From Corallium rubrum (lineage: Eukaryota > Cnidaria > Anthozoa > Scleralcyonacea > Coralliidae), in NCBI GenBank assembly GCA_964035015.1, contig OZ035997.1, forward strand, positions 80,504,489 through 80,568,488: 64,000 bases of DNA, read 5' to 3'. Below are positions 1-11,653 of the stretch, in pieces. The translations under genes and the position numbers were made by a program. The notes beneath the pieces are model-generated. The model worked only from the letters and a program-made list of their open reading frames with translations. It was not told where the DNA came from and did not search any database. Position 1 is the first letter of the stretch; the number at the start of each line of letters is the position of its first letter.

Positions 1-1764
1 ATTTAGTGGGTAATTACTGCCATGGGCAAAATTTTGCGTATGGCGTAATTGGTGTTGACTGCGGCGAAGGGCCTGTTGGAAAGTTAGTTAGAGAGCCCAC
101 TCGCTTGTTTTACAAAGCACAATTTTTCAATTTTTTATTGACTAATATTATACATGCACGGACAATCTTAGATTGGGAATTCCTATACTGTACAATGGTA
201 TTTTGCTATCAGTCACCATGACATTGCTTCGGTATATTGAAGTACATGTACAGTGTTGTAACATTTTATGAACATATTAGACTACTATGATTAGACTTCT
301 TTTGGTTACTGTTCATATATTGTTTACAAGTGTTCTGCAGTTTTCATTCGTCATTGGATATATGGATCAGGATATAAATGATGATTTATTTATGACATAA
401 AATCATCAGATGATTGCCATGGCATCATAGCACGCTCATGCTGTCTTACAGGGTTGATGTATGGATATAATTCAGACCATTGATGGCAAGCCAATGATTA
501 ACCACTCCACATGATCATTCCTTATCAAAGAGAGACGCATACGCAGTAATCAACTTCGCTGCTTTGCCTTGGGTTTATTGACACAACGAAAATTGCACTT
601 TATGAATTCAAGCATGTGGTTAAAATAAAGTTATTATGGTGAACATTAATTTCTTTGGCTGAGTGGTGACTTGAAAGTCCACTAAATTTGTAATCACGAT
701 TGTCTATTTATTTATAGACTATTGATAATGGCCATAAAATAAACATGCCAGTGAATTATGCCAATAAGTTTTGTCTTTGATTTTGTACACTGTATTGATG
801 AGTAAATGCTTTTGGTCTAAGACAACCCTAGGGTCTAAGGCTCAAAATCTTGAGTGATTAGTACTGATTATTACATGAACAAATATCAATCCAAGCTATT
901 AGCTATACAGTATAGTATTAAATCATAATGTCAATTTTTAAGAGATTTGTTTTATTTGAGGCTACATGTATTCACGTCTATGTGACTATGGTTATTCAAT
1001 GAGCTTGAGTTCATCAATCATCAGTTCAATTTATACACCACAGTAAATATTACTGCAAATCAAGAAAACAACGGATCTATTTATAAACACGCAGGGTAAA
1101 CTGCTCAAACAAAATGGTTTGAACATGGTATAAAAACTTCTGTTCTATAAACTAAACTGTAAACATTGACAATCAATGACACTGGAAATATTAACAAGAC
1201 AGCTTACCTTTTATAAATACTTCAACAGATCCTGGTGGGTTTCTAAATTGGCTATTCTGTTTTGCTATTAAAAACGGCCATACAATGTCTAATATCGCCG
1301 AAAGATTGACTCCTTGTTGTTTCTTTCGAAGAACACGTAGTCAGACAAAGGTGCCATAGACGTAATTTTTCGATTAAATCATTTAAATTGTGATTTCTAA
1401 TAGAGACAACTCGCAAAGCCTGTTGGGGCGATATCGCGCGGCTGGGAGACTAATGATCACGACCCCCCCCCCCCCCCCCCCCCTAAAAAAAAATCAATAA
1501 TAATAATAACAGAGCCAAAACCTAGACTCGGCTACCACAGGTAGCCCGAGTAATTAGCCGGTTTTTCTCTGTTTTCTAGGACTGCCCATAGATCGTATTT
1601 GCATAATGTGACAACAAAAGGCGGACACTTTCTGTTGAGTCCAGGAAATATTTTGTCTTCTCCCTTTCTTCACAAATTTGAGCTCGAAATGCCTATGACT
1701 GCCTCGCTCTACCATGCAGCTGAATGCTCGTGGCATATTCTTGCAGGAACCTAACGATTATCAT
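1..1764. other. Non-coding stretch, no gene supported
   Basis: No long reading frame with recognisable similarity is present. A 21-base poly-C run lies at about 1463-1483, followed by an A-rich stretch. The composition is AT-rich, like an intron or intergenic DNA. The short frame at the very start (6-221) has no recognisable domain and is not called. Confidence 0.6.
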
Positions 1765-3790
1765 TCTACTAAAAATACATGAATGCAACAACCCCTCGCC
1801 CACTTTTATTAAATGTTTTTTGAAACAACCACCCACCCACCCACCCACCCACCCACCTACCCTGATTAAAATAAGCACACCTGATGTACAGCCAATATAA
1901 AAACAAACAGATATAAAAACAAATGATAATCCTCAAGATTTATTCTATAATTTATGAATAAGATGATTAAACTGATTTAACATTTCAAAGCAAAACTTAG
2001 ATTTCATTATTAAATAATTAAATTCTGGTTGTACAAAATTTGTTTTTTGGAGGTTTCAAAAGGGATTATTTTTAACAAGCTTTAAATGGCTTCCCTATGC
2101 ATACATGTTTTACAAAGGCAGAATTAAAAATCAACAGCTCAAAAATTACATTAATAATAGAGTCCGAGATAAAAACAATTCGGTAGAATCGGATTCTAGA
2201 AAGAAGTATTAAACGGACAATGTTTCAGTCGAAAATTTGGAAATACAGCCAAAAAAAAATCGCCAAAGCCCATGAGTATTTAATAACAAAAGGTGATTGC
2301 AATGCCAATAAAAACATCACGTCTACATAAGCTTATAAAAGTAGTGTTTTAAGTTAGCTTTAGTTAAGCTGATTTATGGTTTGGATGAGCAAAGGGAAAG
2401 CACGAAAACGTGAAGCTGTATATTGTTTAGGTTAAGCGAAAACTTCAAAACAACAAGAATCCTACCGTTAACTATAAAATGACGACATTTTGACCACGGA
2501 GTCATTGTTGTAATTCAGATCGAGTTTTTGTTTACCATACGGCGTTTGGTTTCTTCAAGTTCTCTGGTTTCTCTTCAAGATATATTAAACGGGTTGTTTG
2601 TATCCTTCTTTTCTTCGTGCTCCATTTCGTTTCGTTTAAATAAAGGAAAGCAAAATACTATTTTATTTGCTTGAGAGTTTAATTATAGTTTTCTTCGTCG
2701 CTTGTCACCAGTGCCCAACAATTCTTACCGCGTGACACCGTACCAAACATATATATAAATATATATATAAACTAGAAATACATGAATGCAACAACCCCTC
2801 GCCTGCTTTATATGCATTTTTTAACCCCACTCCCCTCCCCCCCCCCCCCCCCTAATTTCTGTTTTTGTTGTATCAATGACATACAGATCATCTTTAAATT
2901 TTATATGTATTTTTGAAACACACACCCCCTGATTAAAATATTAAAGCCCTCCTGATATGCATTTAAGGGTGACTAACTGTTTACTTTCAGATTTCTGATT
3001 TGAAAATTGAACATTGAACATGAAAGAAAAACTTAGGTTTCATTAATTGAACAAACCTCGCAAACCCCTGTAAAACATATATTCATTGTTTATAGGTTTC
3101 CAAGGGAATTATTTTTAGGAAGTCTTTAAATGGCTTGCCTCTGCTGTTCTGCATACATGTTTTGCAAAGACAGAATTAAAAGTTAACAGCTCCAAAACTA
3201 CATTTATAATATAAAGTCTGAGATAAAAACAATTCAGTAGAATCGGATTCCAGAAAGAAATATTAAACAGACGTTTCTGGCGAAAATTTGGAAATACTGC
3301 CTAGAAAATTGGCAAAGTCGGCCCATGAGTATTATAAACAATAAGTGCATATACATAGTCAATGAAAAACACCGTCCAGATAAGTTTTACAAGTTAGTGT
3401 AAAAAGGTAAGCACAAATGTAAGTGGAGCTGTATATAATTTAGGTTTAAGCGAAAACATGAAAACAACACAATGTACTAAACTTTATATAATAGCCGGTC
3501 TTGGCACTTAATACAATGAACCCAATCAGCAAAATAAATAGACAAATCCCCTACCTGAGTTACCACAAACACTGCCAATTCAGATCGACTTTTTGTTTAC
3601 CATACAGCGTTTAGTATCTTCAGGTTTTCTGGTTTCTCTTCAAGATATATTAAACCGCTGTTTGTTGTTTTAGTAGAGCGGGCTCCATTTCGTTTCTTTC
3701 GTTTCGCAAAATATAGCCATAGATTTAGTTTAAAATTTTGTGGTGCTTCGTTGTCAGTCACCAGTACAATTCTTACCGCATGACACCCTA
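1765..3790. repeat. Diverged tandem duplication, unit about 1 kb
   Basis: Two consecutive copies, about 1765-2770 and 2772-3790, share the same order of landmarks. Both open with a segment reading tacatgaatgcaacaacccc, followed by a C-rich microsatellite. Both then contain a block with gagataaaaacaattc, a block with ggtttctcttcaagatat and an end near taccgcrtgacacc. They differ by many substitutions and small indels, so the duplication is old. Each copy ends at an AT-dinucleotide stretch, which may have helped the duplication. No coding potential was recognised. Confidence 0.85.
1827..1860. repeat. (CCCA)n microsatellite
   Basis: About eight CCCA units lie inside copy 1 of the 1-kb duplication. 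Copy 2 has a C-run (about 2838-2852) at the equivalent place, so this C-rich spot is unstable. Confidence 0.9.
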
Positions 3791-3794
3791 CGAC

Positions 3795-3795
<1 letters not shown>

Positions 3796-3841
<46 letters not shown>
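3796..3841. repeat. (TA)n microsatellite
   Basis: About 23 uninterrupted TA units end the second copy of the 1-kb duplication. Confidence 0.95.
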
Positions 3842-3844
<3 letters not shown>

Positions 3845-3857
3845 AGCTTCCAGATTT

Positions 3858-4085
3858 TCGTCTGCCTTGCTTTTCCTACACGCGTGTAAAATGAACTCCA
3901 CGCGTGTCGAGATTAGCACCCTCACCGGGCTCCGGGCCTTCGGCCCGTCGCCCGGCTCGGGGACTATTTCCCAGAATTCGTCTCCCTCGCTTTTTCTACA
4001 CGCGTGTAAAATGGACTCCACGCGTGTCGAGATTAGCACCCTCACCGGGCTCCGGGCCTTCGGCCCTCCGCCCGGCTCGGGGATG
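3858..4085. repeat. GC-rich 120-bp repeat, two direct copies
   Basis: Two units of about 120 bp (near 3858-3965 and 3978-4085) each hold two ACGCGTG blocks around a TAAAATG core, then a segment rich in CCGGGC/GGCCTTCGGCC. They are far more GC-rich than the surroundings. A third copy lies inverted near 24.73-24.83 kb, so this is a dispersed repeat. The frames that open across it on both strands come from its composition and are not genes. Confidence 0.85.
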
Positions 4086-5160
4086 ACAATAAAGCACTGC
4101 GAGCTAATCGTCCTTACTCGCAGCCAGCTGCTGAATTTCGAAGGACGTGGTCAACGTGACCGTGTCGAGGCAAAACAAAGGCACTCCAGGCAGCCGCCAT
4201 ACGACACAGTTCAGATCACGGATCAGAGCTAAGATGTTAGGTGGTGATTTTATCGAGGGGAAAAACCCTACTCGGAGCCAGGCAAAAACTATACTCACAT
4301 CGGTCATTCCCAAGCGGTCACCCATGCAAGTACTAGGCAGCGCGTTATCAGCACACGTCACCCGTACTCCCCTAATGTACAGTGTTTCGAATTCTATTTT
4401 AACATCATTCTTAAAAAATGAGAATTCCAAACAATTTGTCAAGTGTCATATTTTATAGGGGCCATATGAAAGGCGGTGAAATATGCGATCGGTCTAAAAT
4501 GCGGGTCACAGGTCACAGGGCAAGTTACACGTTGTAGCTTACAATAAAAGTTGAATCAAATAAAGTTAGAATTGTAAGAGCAAAGATTGTATTATATGTT
4601 AGTAGAATAAAATTTTTCCAACGGATGTTTAAATATTTGGCGCTAACTGGTCTACCTTCAATCTTCTATGACACTATTAGTGAGTTAGAGATCAAATTAT
4701 TGAAACAGAGTGAAAGTGCTTGTTTGTGAAGCATCGGGGTTGACAGTTTTCGTCATTTCACAGATTCCTAAGTGGATTCTTGGAGATATGATGTAACCTT
4801 GGTTACTATAGATCGACCACCATATAATTACGTGGGAAAAGTTTAAAAATGCAAAACAATGGTAGAAAGTTTGCTTTTTGTCGTGGTTTCAGTACGTTTC
4901 TTCAAATTAATATTTTGTAGGACTAGCAGTTGATATATACTAGAAACGTTTTGACAACTTGTCTTCGTTGTATAAGCGATAGTCGCTGATATCAGCTTTT
5001 AGTATAAATTTACAAGTTTCTATCACAAAAACTTGAATTTCATTGGCTATTGCAGGAGTTACTATATCCGCTCATAGAAACCTCTGTCGATAAGCCGATG
5101 AAAAGCCTCCTTTTAACGAAGCTGACCAATCACAAAATGCGTAGTATGTCACGAGCAACG
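4086..5160. other. Intergenic, no gene recognised
   Basis: Two overlapping frames of about 100 aa on opposite strands (4104-4442 minus, 4147-4458 plus) show no family resemblance. The rest is AT-rich DNA without a recognisable element. Confidence 0.4.
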
Positions 5161-5216
5161 ATCATGCATTAAAGCTAGTGGTTGTTCTGTGAGGCAACAA
5201 TGGCGCCGAAATTATA

Positions 5217-5319
5217 ATGAGTGGGAAAATGACAGAAGAAATTGAACATTTACGCCAAGTAATAAATTCTACAGAAAACAAAAGCGGCTGCAAAATAGTA
5301 AGAATGGAAATTATTAATG
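5217..5319 (+). CDS. Possible first coding exon of an unknown host gene
   Basis: A short frame opens with Met-Ser-Gly-Lys and stays open to a good 5' splice site (AATG|GTAAGA at 5319/5320). The predicted piece is 34 aa, hydrophilic and possibly helical (EEIEHLRQVIN). The DNA just upstream holds an earlier ATG with an immediate stop (near 5200). No family was recognised and no matching second exon could be fixed. The AcademH element inserted about 430 bp downstream, which would place it in an intron if the exon is real. Confidence 0.2.
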
Positions 5320-5755
5320 GTAAGATCGTTACATTTTTTATCAGTGTTCGTTTAAAACAAAATAACGGGAAACAAAACACATTTCAAAATTACGCTTGCC
5401 GTTGACAAGATTTCGTGATGTGACCTACATGCTAAATTGAATATTTCTTTCAACTTTTTGTCACTTTTACAAATCAAATCAGTGGATATATATTGTTTCA
5501 ATATAGTACATGAAACCCCATACTAAATTATGCAAGAAAACTTTACTTTTCCACCAGTTACTGTACGGGACCAAGGAGATGTCCGAAATGACTGTTGAAC
5601 GTTTGTTGGCAGTTAAAAAATGTATGAAACGAGCCTCAATGCATGAATACGTTATGGTTGAGAATTTATTTAAGTTTTGTTGGTAAATTTATACTAAAAC
5701 AATTAGACAACTGGCCCTCGTTTTCTGTGAGTGCTCATAGAAATCTCGGACTCGT

Positions 5756-5848
5756 TAGCCTGCGTGCAGACTCTACTCGTTTCCGGAAGATGATACTTGA
5801 GTAGAGTCTGCGCATCGGAGCGATAAAGCTTGTATGATCACGTGGATT
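5756..5848 (+). repeat. Left terminal inverted repeat of AcademH-like element
   Basis: It matches the right end (18507-18599) over 93 bp. Within it is a second inverted repeat, GCAGACTCTACTC against GAGTAGAGTCTGC, separated by about 22 bp. The single strand could therefore fold into a stem-loop, a plausible transposase-binding structure. Confidence 0.95.
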
Positions 5849-5928
5849 GTTTGCATAATTATTTTTTTCATAAAATTGAATTTTTGCATAATTTCCGGTA
5901 TGTAAATTTTGATTTGTATAATTACAAC

Positions 5929-6951
5929 ATGGCGTCTCTTATATGCGTTCTGTGTTTTATGAAGTTCGAAAGAAAAGCTGATATTAATCTTGTTTCGGGC
6001 AAGCGGATTATCGATATAGCGGCAGAAATCGAAGACCTGGATTTTGTGGTACAGCGAGTTTCAAAACATATTTGCCGTCCGTGTTTGAGTTTAATTACGC
6101 AGAGAGTAAACCACCGAAGAAAAATTGATAACCTGAATGGAAAACTGCGGAGCGACTACCAAACAAAAGCTCGGGAAAGGGGTATGGCAGTGAAGATGAA
6201 AGAGTCGGCAAAGCGTTCCCTATCATTTGGTAGTTCAACAACGCAAGAACAACGAGAACAACAATCCACTGTGCGGCCGCCGTTCGACGCAGATCGACTG
6301 CCATTTAGCTGCACCGTTTCTTCGCCTCAAGGAGCTGACGCCAGTAGAAAGCAACAGCATGTAACATTTAAAGATTTTAACCCAACCAGTATGTCCACTC
6401 CGCGTAAAATGTTTTCCACACAACATGCCAACGTGCCACCATCGCCTGAGATTGCCCAAGTTCAAGCTTTTAAGACTGTTGTTTCGATAAAAGTGCAATG
6501 GAAAACCCAGATGAGCAACAGAATTTTGCCAGATGACCTTAGCTCCCTTGGCAAGATGATGTGTCGTGGTACATACACTCAAATTGCTAGGGCGGCTTGG
6601 CGTAACACAAGAATTAGGGAACAATTGATCTCTTTGGTCTTAAAAGAAGTTGATAAAGAGTGTTGCAACTTGTGTTCTTCAAAAAATCCAAGTATCTTAC
6701 GAAAGACAACAAAAAAGGATATCTTAAACTTCTCCCTCGCAAAGCTCGATGAAGAGTTAAAGAAACGTGCTCCCCTTTTAAGAAGCGTCTTGTTGACAGC
6801 CTCCGTTCGCAGAACCAAGAAGGAAAGATCAGACCTATACCGGATTCCAGCAGTATGTATGTCGTCTGCCGTGTGTCTAAAGAACAGATCCCCTTACATG
6901 ACTGCAATGCAACTCTTAAATACCATATTTATTCAACATTCAGGTTTAATG
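5929..6951 (+). CDS. AcademH transposase, exon 1 (N-terminal zinc-binding region)
   Basis: It starts at the ATG at 5929, just inside the left TIR, and runs to a consensus donor (AATG|GTAAGT at 6951/6952), giving about 341 aa. Near the N-terminus CxxC (CVLC, residues about 6-9) and a later CRPC pair form a zinc-binding module of the kind that opens many DUF6589 proteins. A long polar, low-complexity linker follows, then a helical segment with another CxxC (CCNLC). The exon ends in the conserved helix entering the next exon (IQHSGLM). It is read through the donor into a stop 18 bp later, which supports splicing. The role is the first part of the transposase that cuts and rejoins the element. 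Confidence 0.65.
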
Positions 6952-7331
6952 GTAAGTTGTGTTTTTTAAAGTTTTTGTATAAAATTCCTGGTGTACTGCC
7001 AAATTATGACAGAGTAAGATTTCTTCATTTTTTCACTTTGAAGAACCTCAATGTACCACTACACTAACATTGATATGGCACATACTATTACTGTGATACA
7101 TACTATTACAGTATACATGTAAAGCCAGGTTCAACAAAAGGGTTAATTTCGCTTGTTCCCATTTATAAACGTGCACAAGTTTACAAGTTTGTGCAAGACA
7201 ACATCTTATTTGTTTCATTCAGCTTGTTGTACAGTACTTACCTCTATAAGACGTTCGATGTAAACATAAATTGTTGCCTGTTATCATGTATAAATGTGCA
7301 CTAATATGCAACATTATCTTATTTGTTTCAG

Positions 7332-7861
7332 TCAACTCTTTGTCGACTAAGGGTTCACCGACTGGCTGTGTCCCACACTTACCTCTATAAGAAGTAGATG
7401 AGTTTGGTGAACACCACAATGGAGAAATATTGTCAAAAGTTGCTGCTGAAGAGAAGAGGATGGGAGAAGAAGAAAGTGGAGTGCCTGGTTTGGGAGAGCA
7501 TGGACCAGACTTGGGAAGGAAGATTGTCTTTGACAATTTTGACTTCAAGCAGAATGTACATCATATGACTGAAGCACATCAGAATGTGGATAATCATTGG
7601 GTCAGTCACATGAGCACAGAAAACAGAGTGTCTGGCAACCACTTGTCTACAGCACAGCCAGCAAAAGCCACCATTCTTGACATAGACAATGGGAAGTTTG
7701 TCGCAAACAAGTCAAAACACACACTACAAAGGGAAAATTACACAAGTTTGGTGTCACGCATGATTGTAAGGAACATTGCATGCTTGCACTTCCTAAGCGA
7801 ATGTGCCCCAAAGCATATTAAGCATCAATACAGATCAGAAATGATGCAAAACACAGAAACT
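7332..7861 (+). pseudogene. AcademH transposase, exon 2, frameshifted
   Basis: The acceptor is TTTGTTTCAG|TC at 7331 and the donor is ACT|GTAAGT at 7861. The first about 20 codons are in one frame. A 1-base shift near 7395 (around aagaagtag) then moves into the frame that carries the conserved segment VDEFGEHHNGEIL and further on VFDNFDFKQNVHHMT. In DUF6589 transposases the latter holds the first catalytic aspartate and an HHMT motif. The shift would end translation early, so the transposase is not full length in this copy unless the start of the exon is spliced differently. Confidence 0.6.
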
Positions 7862-8199
7862 GTAAGTTATGATTATTGTAGCTATCTATATATACTTTAT
7901 ACAATGTATCATTTTCCTTTAACTGTTCTATGCACCACTTTCATGTGCATCTTAATCAGCCTTTCTGGCCTCGTTTGTGTGTCTGCGATACAAAAGAATC
8001 TTTGCTTCATAACGAGGCCAGGAAGGCTCATTTAGATGCACATAAAAGGATATCTAATGTGAAGGCCTTTTATGAGAGTGGTCTATTATCCATGGTACAC
8101 TGTTGACTGTATGTTACATGTGCGTGTAGTTAATTTTTTTACACTATAAAATAATGCAGGTTCATTAATTCTTGTGGTTTGAATTTTACTTATAACAAG

Positions 8200-8466
8200 G
8201 TTTTCCTCGGAATGCTATTCCATGATGAGAACACAAGTGAAGGGATAGAACGTGTCCTCGAAGAAGTTAACCAGTATGTGCCAAGTCATGGGGATGGGGA
8301 AGAAAAAGTGTATTTGCAAAACCAAGGGATTGTTGGAGACCAGTTGTCTGTAGAGCGGGGTATAAATCAACTGCTACAGGTTGCAAATGGGTTTACTCCA
8401 GAAGAACGAAAGGAGGGGCTTCACATGGAGATAGCAGACTTTCATGCTCAAATGAAGTTCTTACAG
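8200..8466 (+). CDS. AcademH transposase, exon 3
   Basis: The frame is open from an acceptor near 8199 to a donor (TACAG|GTACTG at 8466). It contains GIVGDQLSVERG, which matches the GDxLTxER motif of DUF6589 proteins and probably supplies the second catalytic aspartate. The exon ends ADFHAQMKFLQ, and the family continues with a segment that matches the start of the next exon. The 3' boundary is good. The 5' boundary is less certain because the polypyrimidine tract is weak. Confidence 0.6.
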
Positions 8467-9504
8467 GTACTGCATCCTATTTACATGTACATATGTTTAA
8501 TATTGATGTTTGCTAATCTGGAACATTTAGTTGAACCGACTTACATACAGACTGTATGGTACTACATAACTGGACTGCTTGCTCCTATTGCTTCGTAGTC
8601 ATAAAATGTTTCCACAGTTTTCCCAACAAAATGGCAGAAATAAAGCTTCTTGCAAGCTCCCAGTCTTCCTCATTTTCTGAAAGCAAGTTGAAAGCAAGGG
8701 ACTTTGTTAGGCCATGAGTAAAAGGACCAGTAAATCCACCATTTTGTTGGGGGAAACAAAATCCACAATTTTTTTGGGTGGGGACCTACAGTTTAGTTAT
8801 ACACACTAACAGGTTGATGTTTGGACCATTCAGTTCTAATGTATGTCAGGTGTGACAACTATATTTCAGAAATATGATTGGGAAGGTGAAAAGAGAAATT
8901 CACACCCTGTATCCTACTGTACAATGTGTAAGGAGGGCCACCGAGAAAAATTTTGGGCCCGTGGTCCAAAGCTATTTGTGTGCCCCTCTACTGCTTGGTT
9001 GAGTGCCATAGGTGCGAGAAGCCTCTACAGGGGCAACCCCCACAGAAAATTTTGAAACCTAGAGTCTCAGAAATGGCATTTCCTGCATTTTGGAGAAGAT
9101 TTTATAGAATTCTGAATACACATTACAATGTATATATAATTCAAAATGGCCTTTTAAAGTAATTTTTAAGTTAATTCGTCAGTGTTAAAATGAGTATAAG
9201 ACTGGTGACAAGAAAACAGTGCAAGTGGTTGTTGCCTGTTGGAGGGACAGCTTCATTTTGTTTACACTACCAAACATGCAATTTGTCCCTCCAAACGATC
9301 CCAAAGACACTTCCACTGCTACTCTTAACCAGTTTTTCACTTCTTTGTTAAAGGTCAAAAAGTGTTAAAGGACCATTCAAAATAGTTTCTGACCAAAAGC
9401 TATTTATTCAAATTACGTCAGAAATCATTTCTAATTGTTGGATCAGTTTTTTTACGCTGTAGTATATTAAAGGTATAATGATTATTATCTTATGTTGTTT
9501 TCAG

Positions 9505-10632
9505 GTGGTATTTGACCATTTATATAACCCTGGTGCAGCAGCAGACCAATGTACCCTGTTTTCAGATAGGAATCTGATAAACAGACGGAATGTAGTAGAA
9601 GATGTCAAGAAGAAATTCAGTGCCTGTAAACAATTCTTCAATTTGGAGATTGAGGCAAGAGTTGTTGCAGCTGCTCTTAATATCCTGAGTATCCATTCTA
9701 TGGAGGAAGCACCCAACGAAGAACTTCTACCAGAATTAGTTAAAGAAAGCCCGATTGCTACACAGAAGATTTTTCTCAAAGATCTGTCCATGAGAATTGT
9801 CGACAAATTCATTTTACACGAAGATAAAGTCAATGCTATTATCAGTGATTTAGAGAAAGATAAAGGAAATTCTGAAATCCTACCAACCGGTCGTTTTCCG
9901 TGCAGGTATCCTGGGTGTTCCAAGTCTTTTGCGCGTGATGGGAAAAGCAGAATATCCCATGAGAGGACTCATGGACTTCATGCAGACACATCACAGTCTA
10001 CACTTCTTGACACAGGAACTTCGAGGGATGATATGTTGAACTATCAGCATGCTCTCCTTGAGTATGGTATGCTGTACCATAATTTCTGTGATGCTGTGTC
10101 AGAAGGAGATGGTCAGCGGATCATTCGATGCTGGAAATTCTTTTTACTCTTTCTCAAGATGGATGGTCAACGAAGTTGTAAATATGCACTAGAAGGCCTG
10201 ACCATCATGTGTCAAATTAATGCCTTTCTTTCTCCAAGAGATGCCCATAGGCTAATCTGGAACCGATCAGTTAAACCAAAGTCTGGCATGGGTGGAAATA
10301 TTCCCCTTGACCTTGCTTTGGAGCATTACAATCGAGTGTTGAAGGAAGTCATAAAGAAAATGGGGCCTAATGCTTCGAATGAAAAAGCAGTTAATCGATT
10401 CTGCAATGCTATTGGAGTGACAAAGCACCTCATGGACAACTTTGACTTGGACTGTCAGTTACTCAAAAGGTCTGGTCATCATGTGGCAAAGAAGGCCATT
10501 GGTGACTTAAAGAAAGTTGTGGAAGAGCTGGTAAAGTGCAATGCATTTACTAAGAATCCAAACCGAAGATACAAGAAATTTATTGAGATTAGCATTGAGA
10601 GAGTGCAGATGTGCATTTTTGTGCTCCGCTAA
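9505..10632 (+). pseudogene. AcademH transposase, exon 4 (DUF6589 core with C2H2 finger), C-terminus displaced
   Basis: The acceptor is TTTTCAG|GTGG at 9504. The exon runs LYNPGAAADQCTLFSDRN and then reaches a classic C2H2 zinc finger (C-x4-C-x12-H-x4-H, about residues 140-165 of the open frame). After it comes the DUF6589 signature: YQHALLEYGMLYHNFCDAV, KMDGQRSCKYALEGL and NIPLDLALEHYNRVLKEV. The last carries the probable catalytic glutamate. The frame stops at 10632. The natural C-terminus appears to continue beyond the LINE at 15310-15411, so this gene is interrupted in its last part. Confidence 0.75.
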
Positions 10633-10757
10633 TATCTAAATTTTAACTTAATATTTCGATTATAAGTTCTTATATTTATGTAATATGATTCTCCCAATGT
10701 TGTGAGAAACTACTTTGAGACAAATAGGCGTGTTTGAAAGTATTTATTGGAAGCCGT

Positions 10758-11426
10758 ATGCCTCAAACAAGACAAAGCTCGTCTCAAATGGAAGACATTA
10801 GACTCGATATGAAAGAAGCTATACAGTCAGAGCTACGGAATTTTTTCAAGTCTTCTGGCTTTAGAGAAATCTTCGCCGAAGTTGCTAAAACATTAATCAC
10901 TCAATCAGTTGAAGAAGCAACACGTCCTCTTCTGAAGAGAATTGAAGATTTAGAAGTTCAACTCAAAGACAATGCAGTGAAAGCCAACGAGAATGAGCAG
11001 TACTCGCGTAAATATAACCTCAGAATTAGTGGTCTTGATGAAACTGAAGGCGAAGACTGTGTTCAAAAGATCTGTGACTTCTGTGAAGAGAAACTCGATG
11101 TAAGTATTGATAAATCAGATGTTGATCGTGCACATCGTATTGGGTCAAAACATCTCGACAAGAAGAGATCGCTCATTATAAAATTTAAATCCTACGATAC
11201 GAAAGCAAGGATTTATAGATCAAGAATGAAGTTACGAGGTTCTCATTTCTACATCAACGAAGATCTAACTAGATATAACGTTGAGTTACTTAAAAGTGCC
11301 CGAACAGAATGCAGTAAAATCAAGTCCGTTTGGTTCTCAGATGGCAAAATTTTGGCTCGTACTGGTAACGATGAAATTCACAGAGTTCGGCATAGAGATG
11401 ACTTCGCTAAATTTAACTTAACTTAG
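10758..11426 (+). CDS. LINE ORF1 (coiled-coil nucleic-acid chaperone)
   Basis: The ATG at 10758 opens a 222-aa frame. It has a polar helical N-terminus and a coiled coil around residues 60-90 (EEATRPLLKRIEDLEVQLKD). A segment with YSRKYNLRISGL and VDRAHRIG follows, the pattern of L1-ORF1p-like (transposase 22) proteins, with an RRM-like fold and a basic C-terminal domain. The family trimerises and binds element RNA. It lies 227 bp upstream of ORF2. It is open end to end, with no visible damage. Confidence 0.8.
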   Translation: MPQTRQSSSQMEDIRLDMKEAIQSELRNFFKSSGFREIFAEVAKTLITQSVEEATRPLLKRIEDLEVQLKDNAVKANENEQYSRKYNLRISGLDETEGEDCVQKICDFCEEKLDVSIDKSDVDRAHRIGSKHLDKKRSLIIKFKSYDTKARIYRSRMKLRGSHFYINEDLTRYNVELLKSARTECSKIKSVWFSDGKILARTGNDEIHRVRHRDDFAKFNLT

Positions 11427-11653
11427 ACAGTGATTCCTTAGTGGCTTAAACGATATTGGTATCCCGTCTGACGTTCTGCCGACTGTCTCAAACTAAGTAA
11501 AACATTATATATATATGTTTATATTCTTCTCCATATTGTGTACATATATGGGTGTGGTTAAGATTAATTTAATTTTTAATATTATTTACCTTAAACGTTT
11601 ACGTAATTGCACCAGGATAACCGTCAAGCGAGGTATGTTTGTTTATTGCCCTA

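Noticed and set aside
3788..4458. Several overlapping frames on both strands around the GC-rich repeat
   Set aside because: They follow the repeat and the TA microsatellite; no domain and overlapping antisense frames.
6095..6907. Minus-strand frames of 69-129 codons under transposase exon 1
   Set aside because: Antisense shadows of a credible plus-strand exon with splice donor.
8843..9162. Possible extra transposase exon near 8.85-9.1 kb
   Set aside because: The frame has no DUF6589 similarity, and the flanking exons (ending ...QMKFLQ and starting VVFDHLYNPG) join directly in the family pattern as I remember it.
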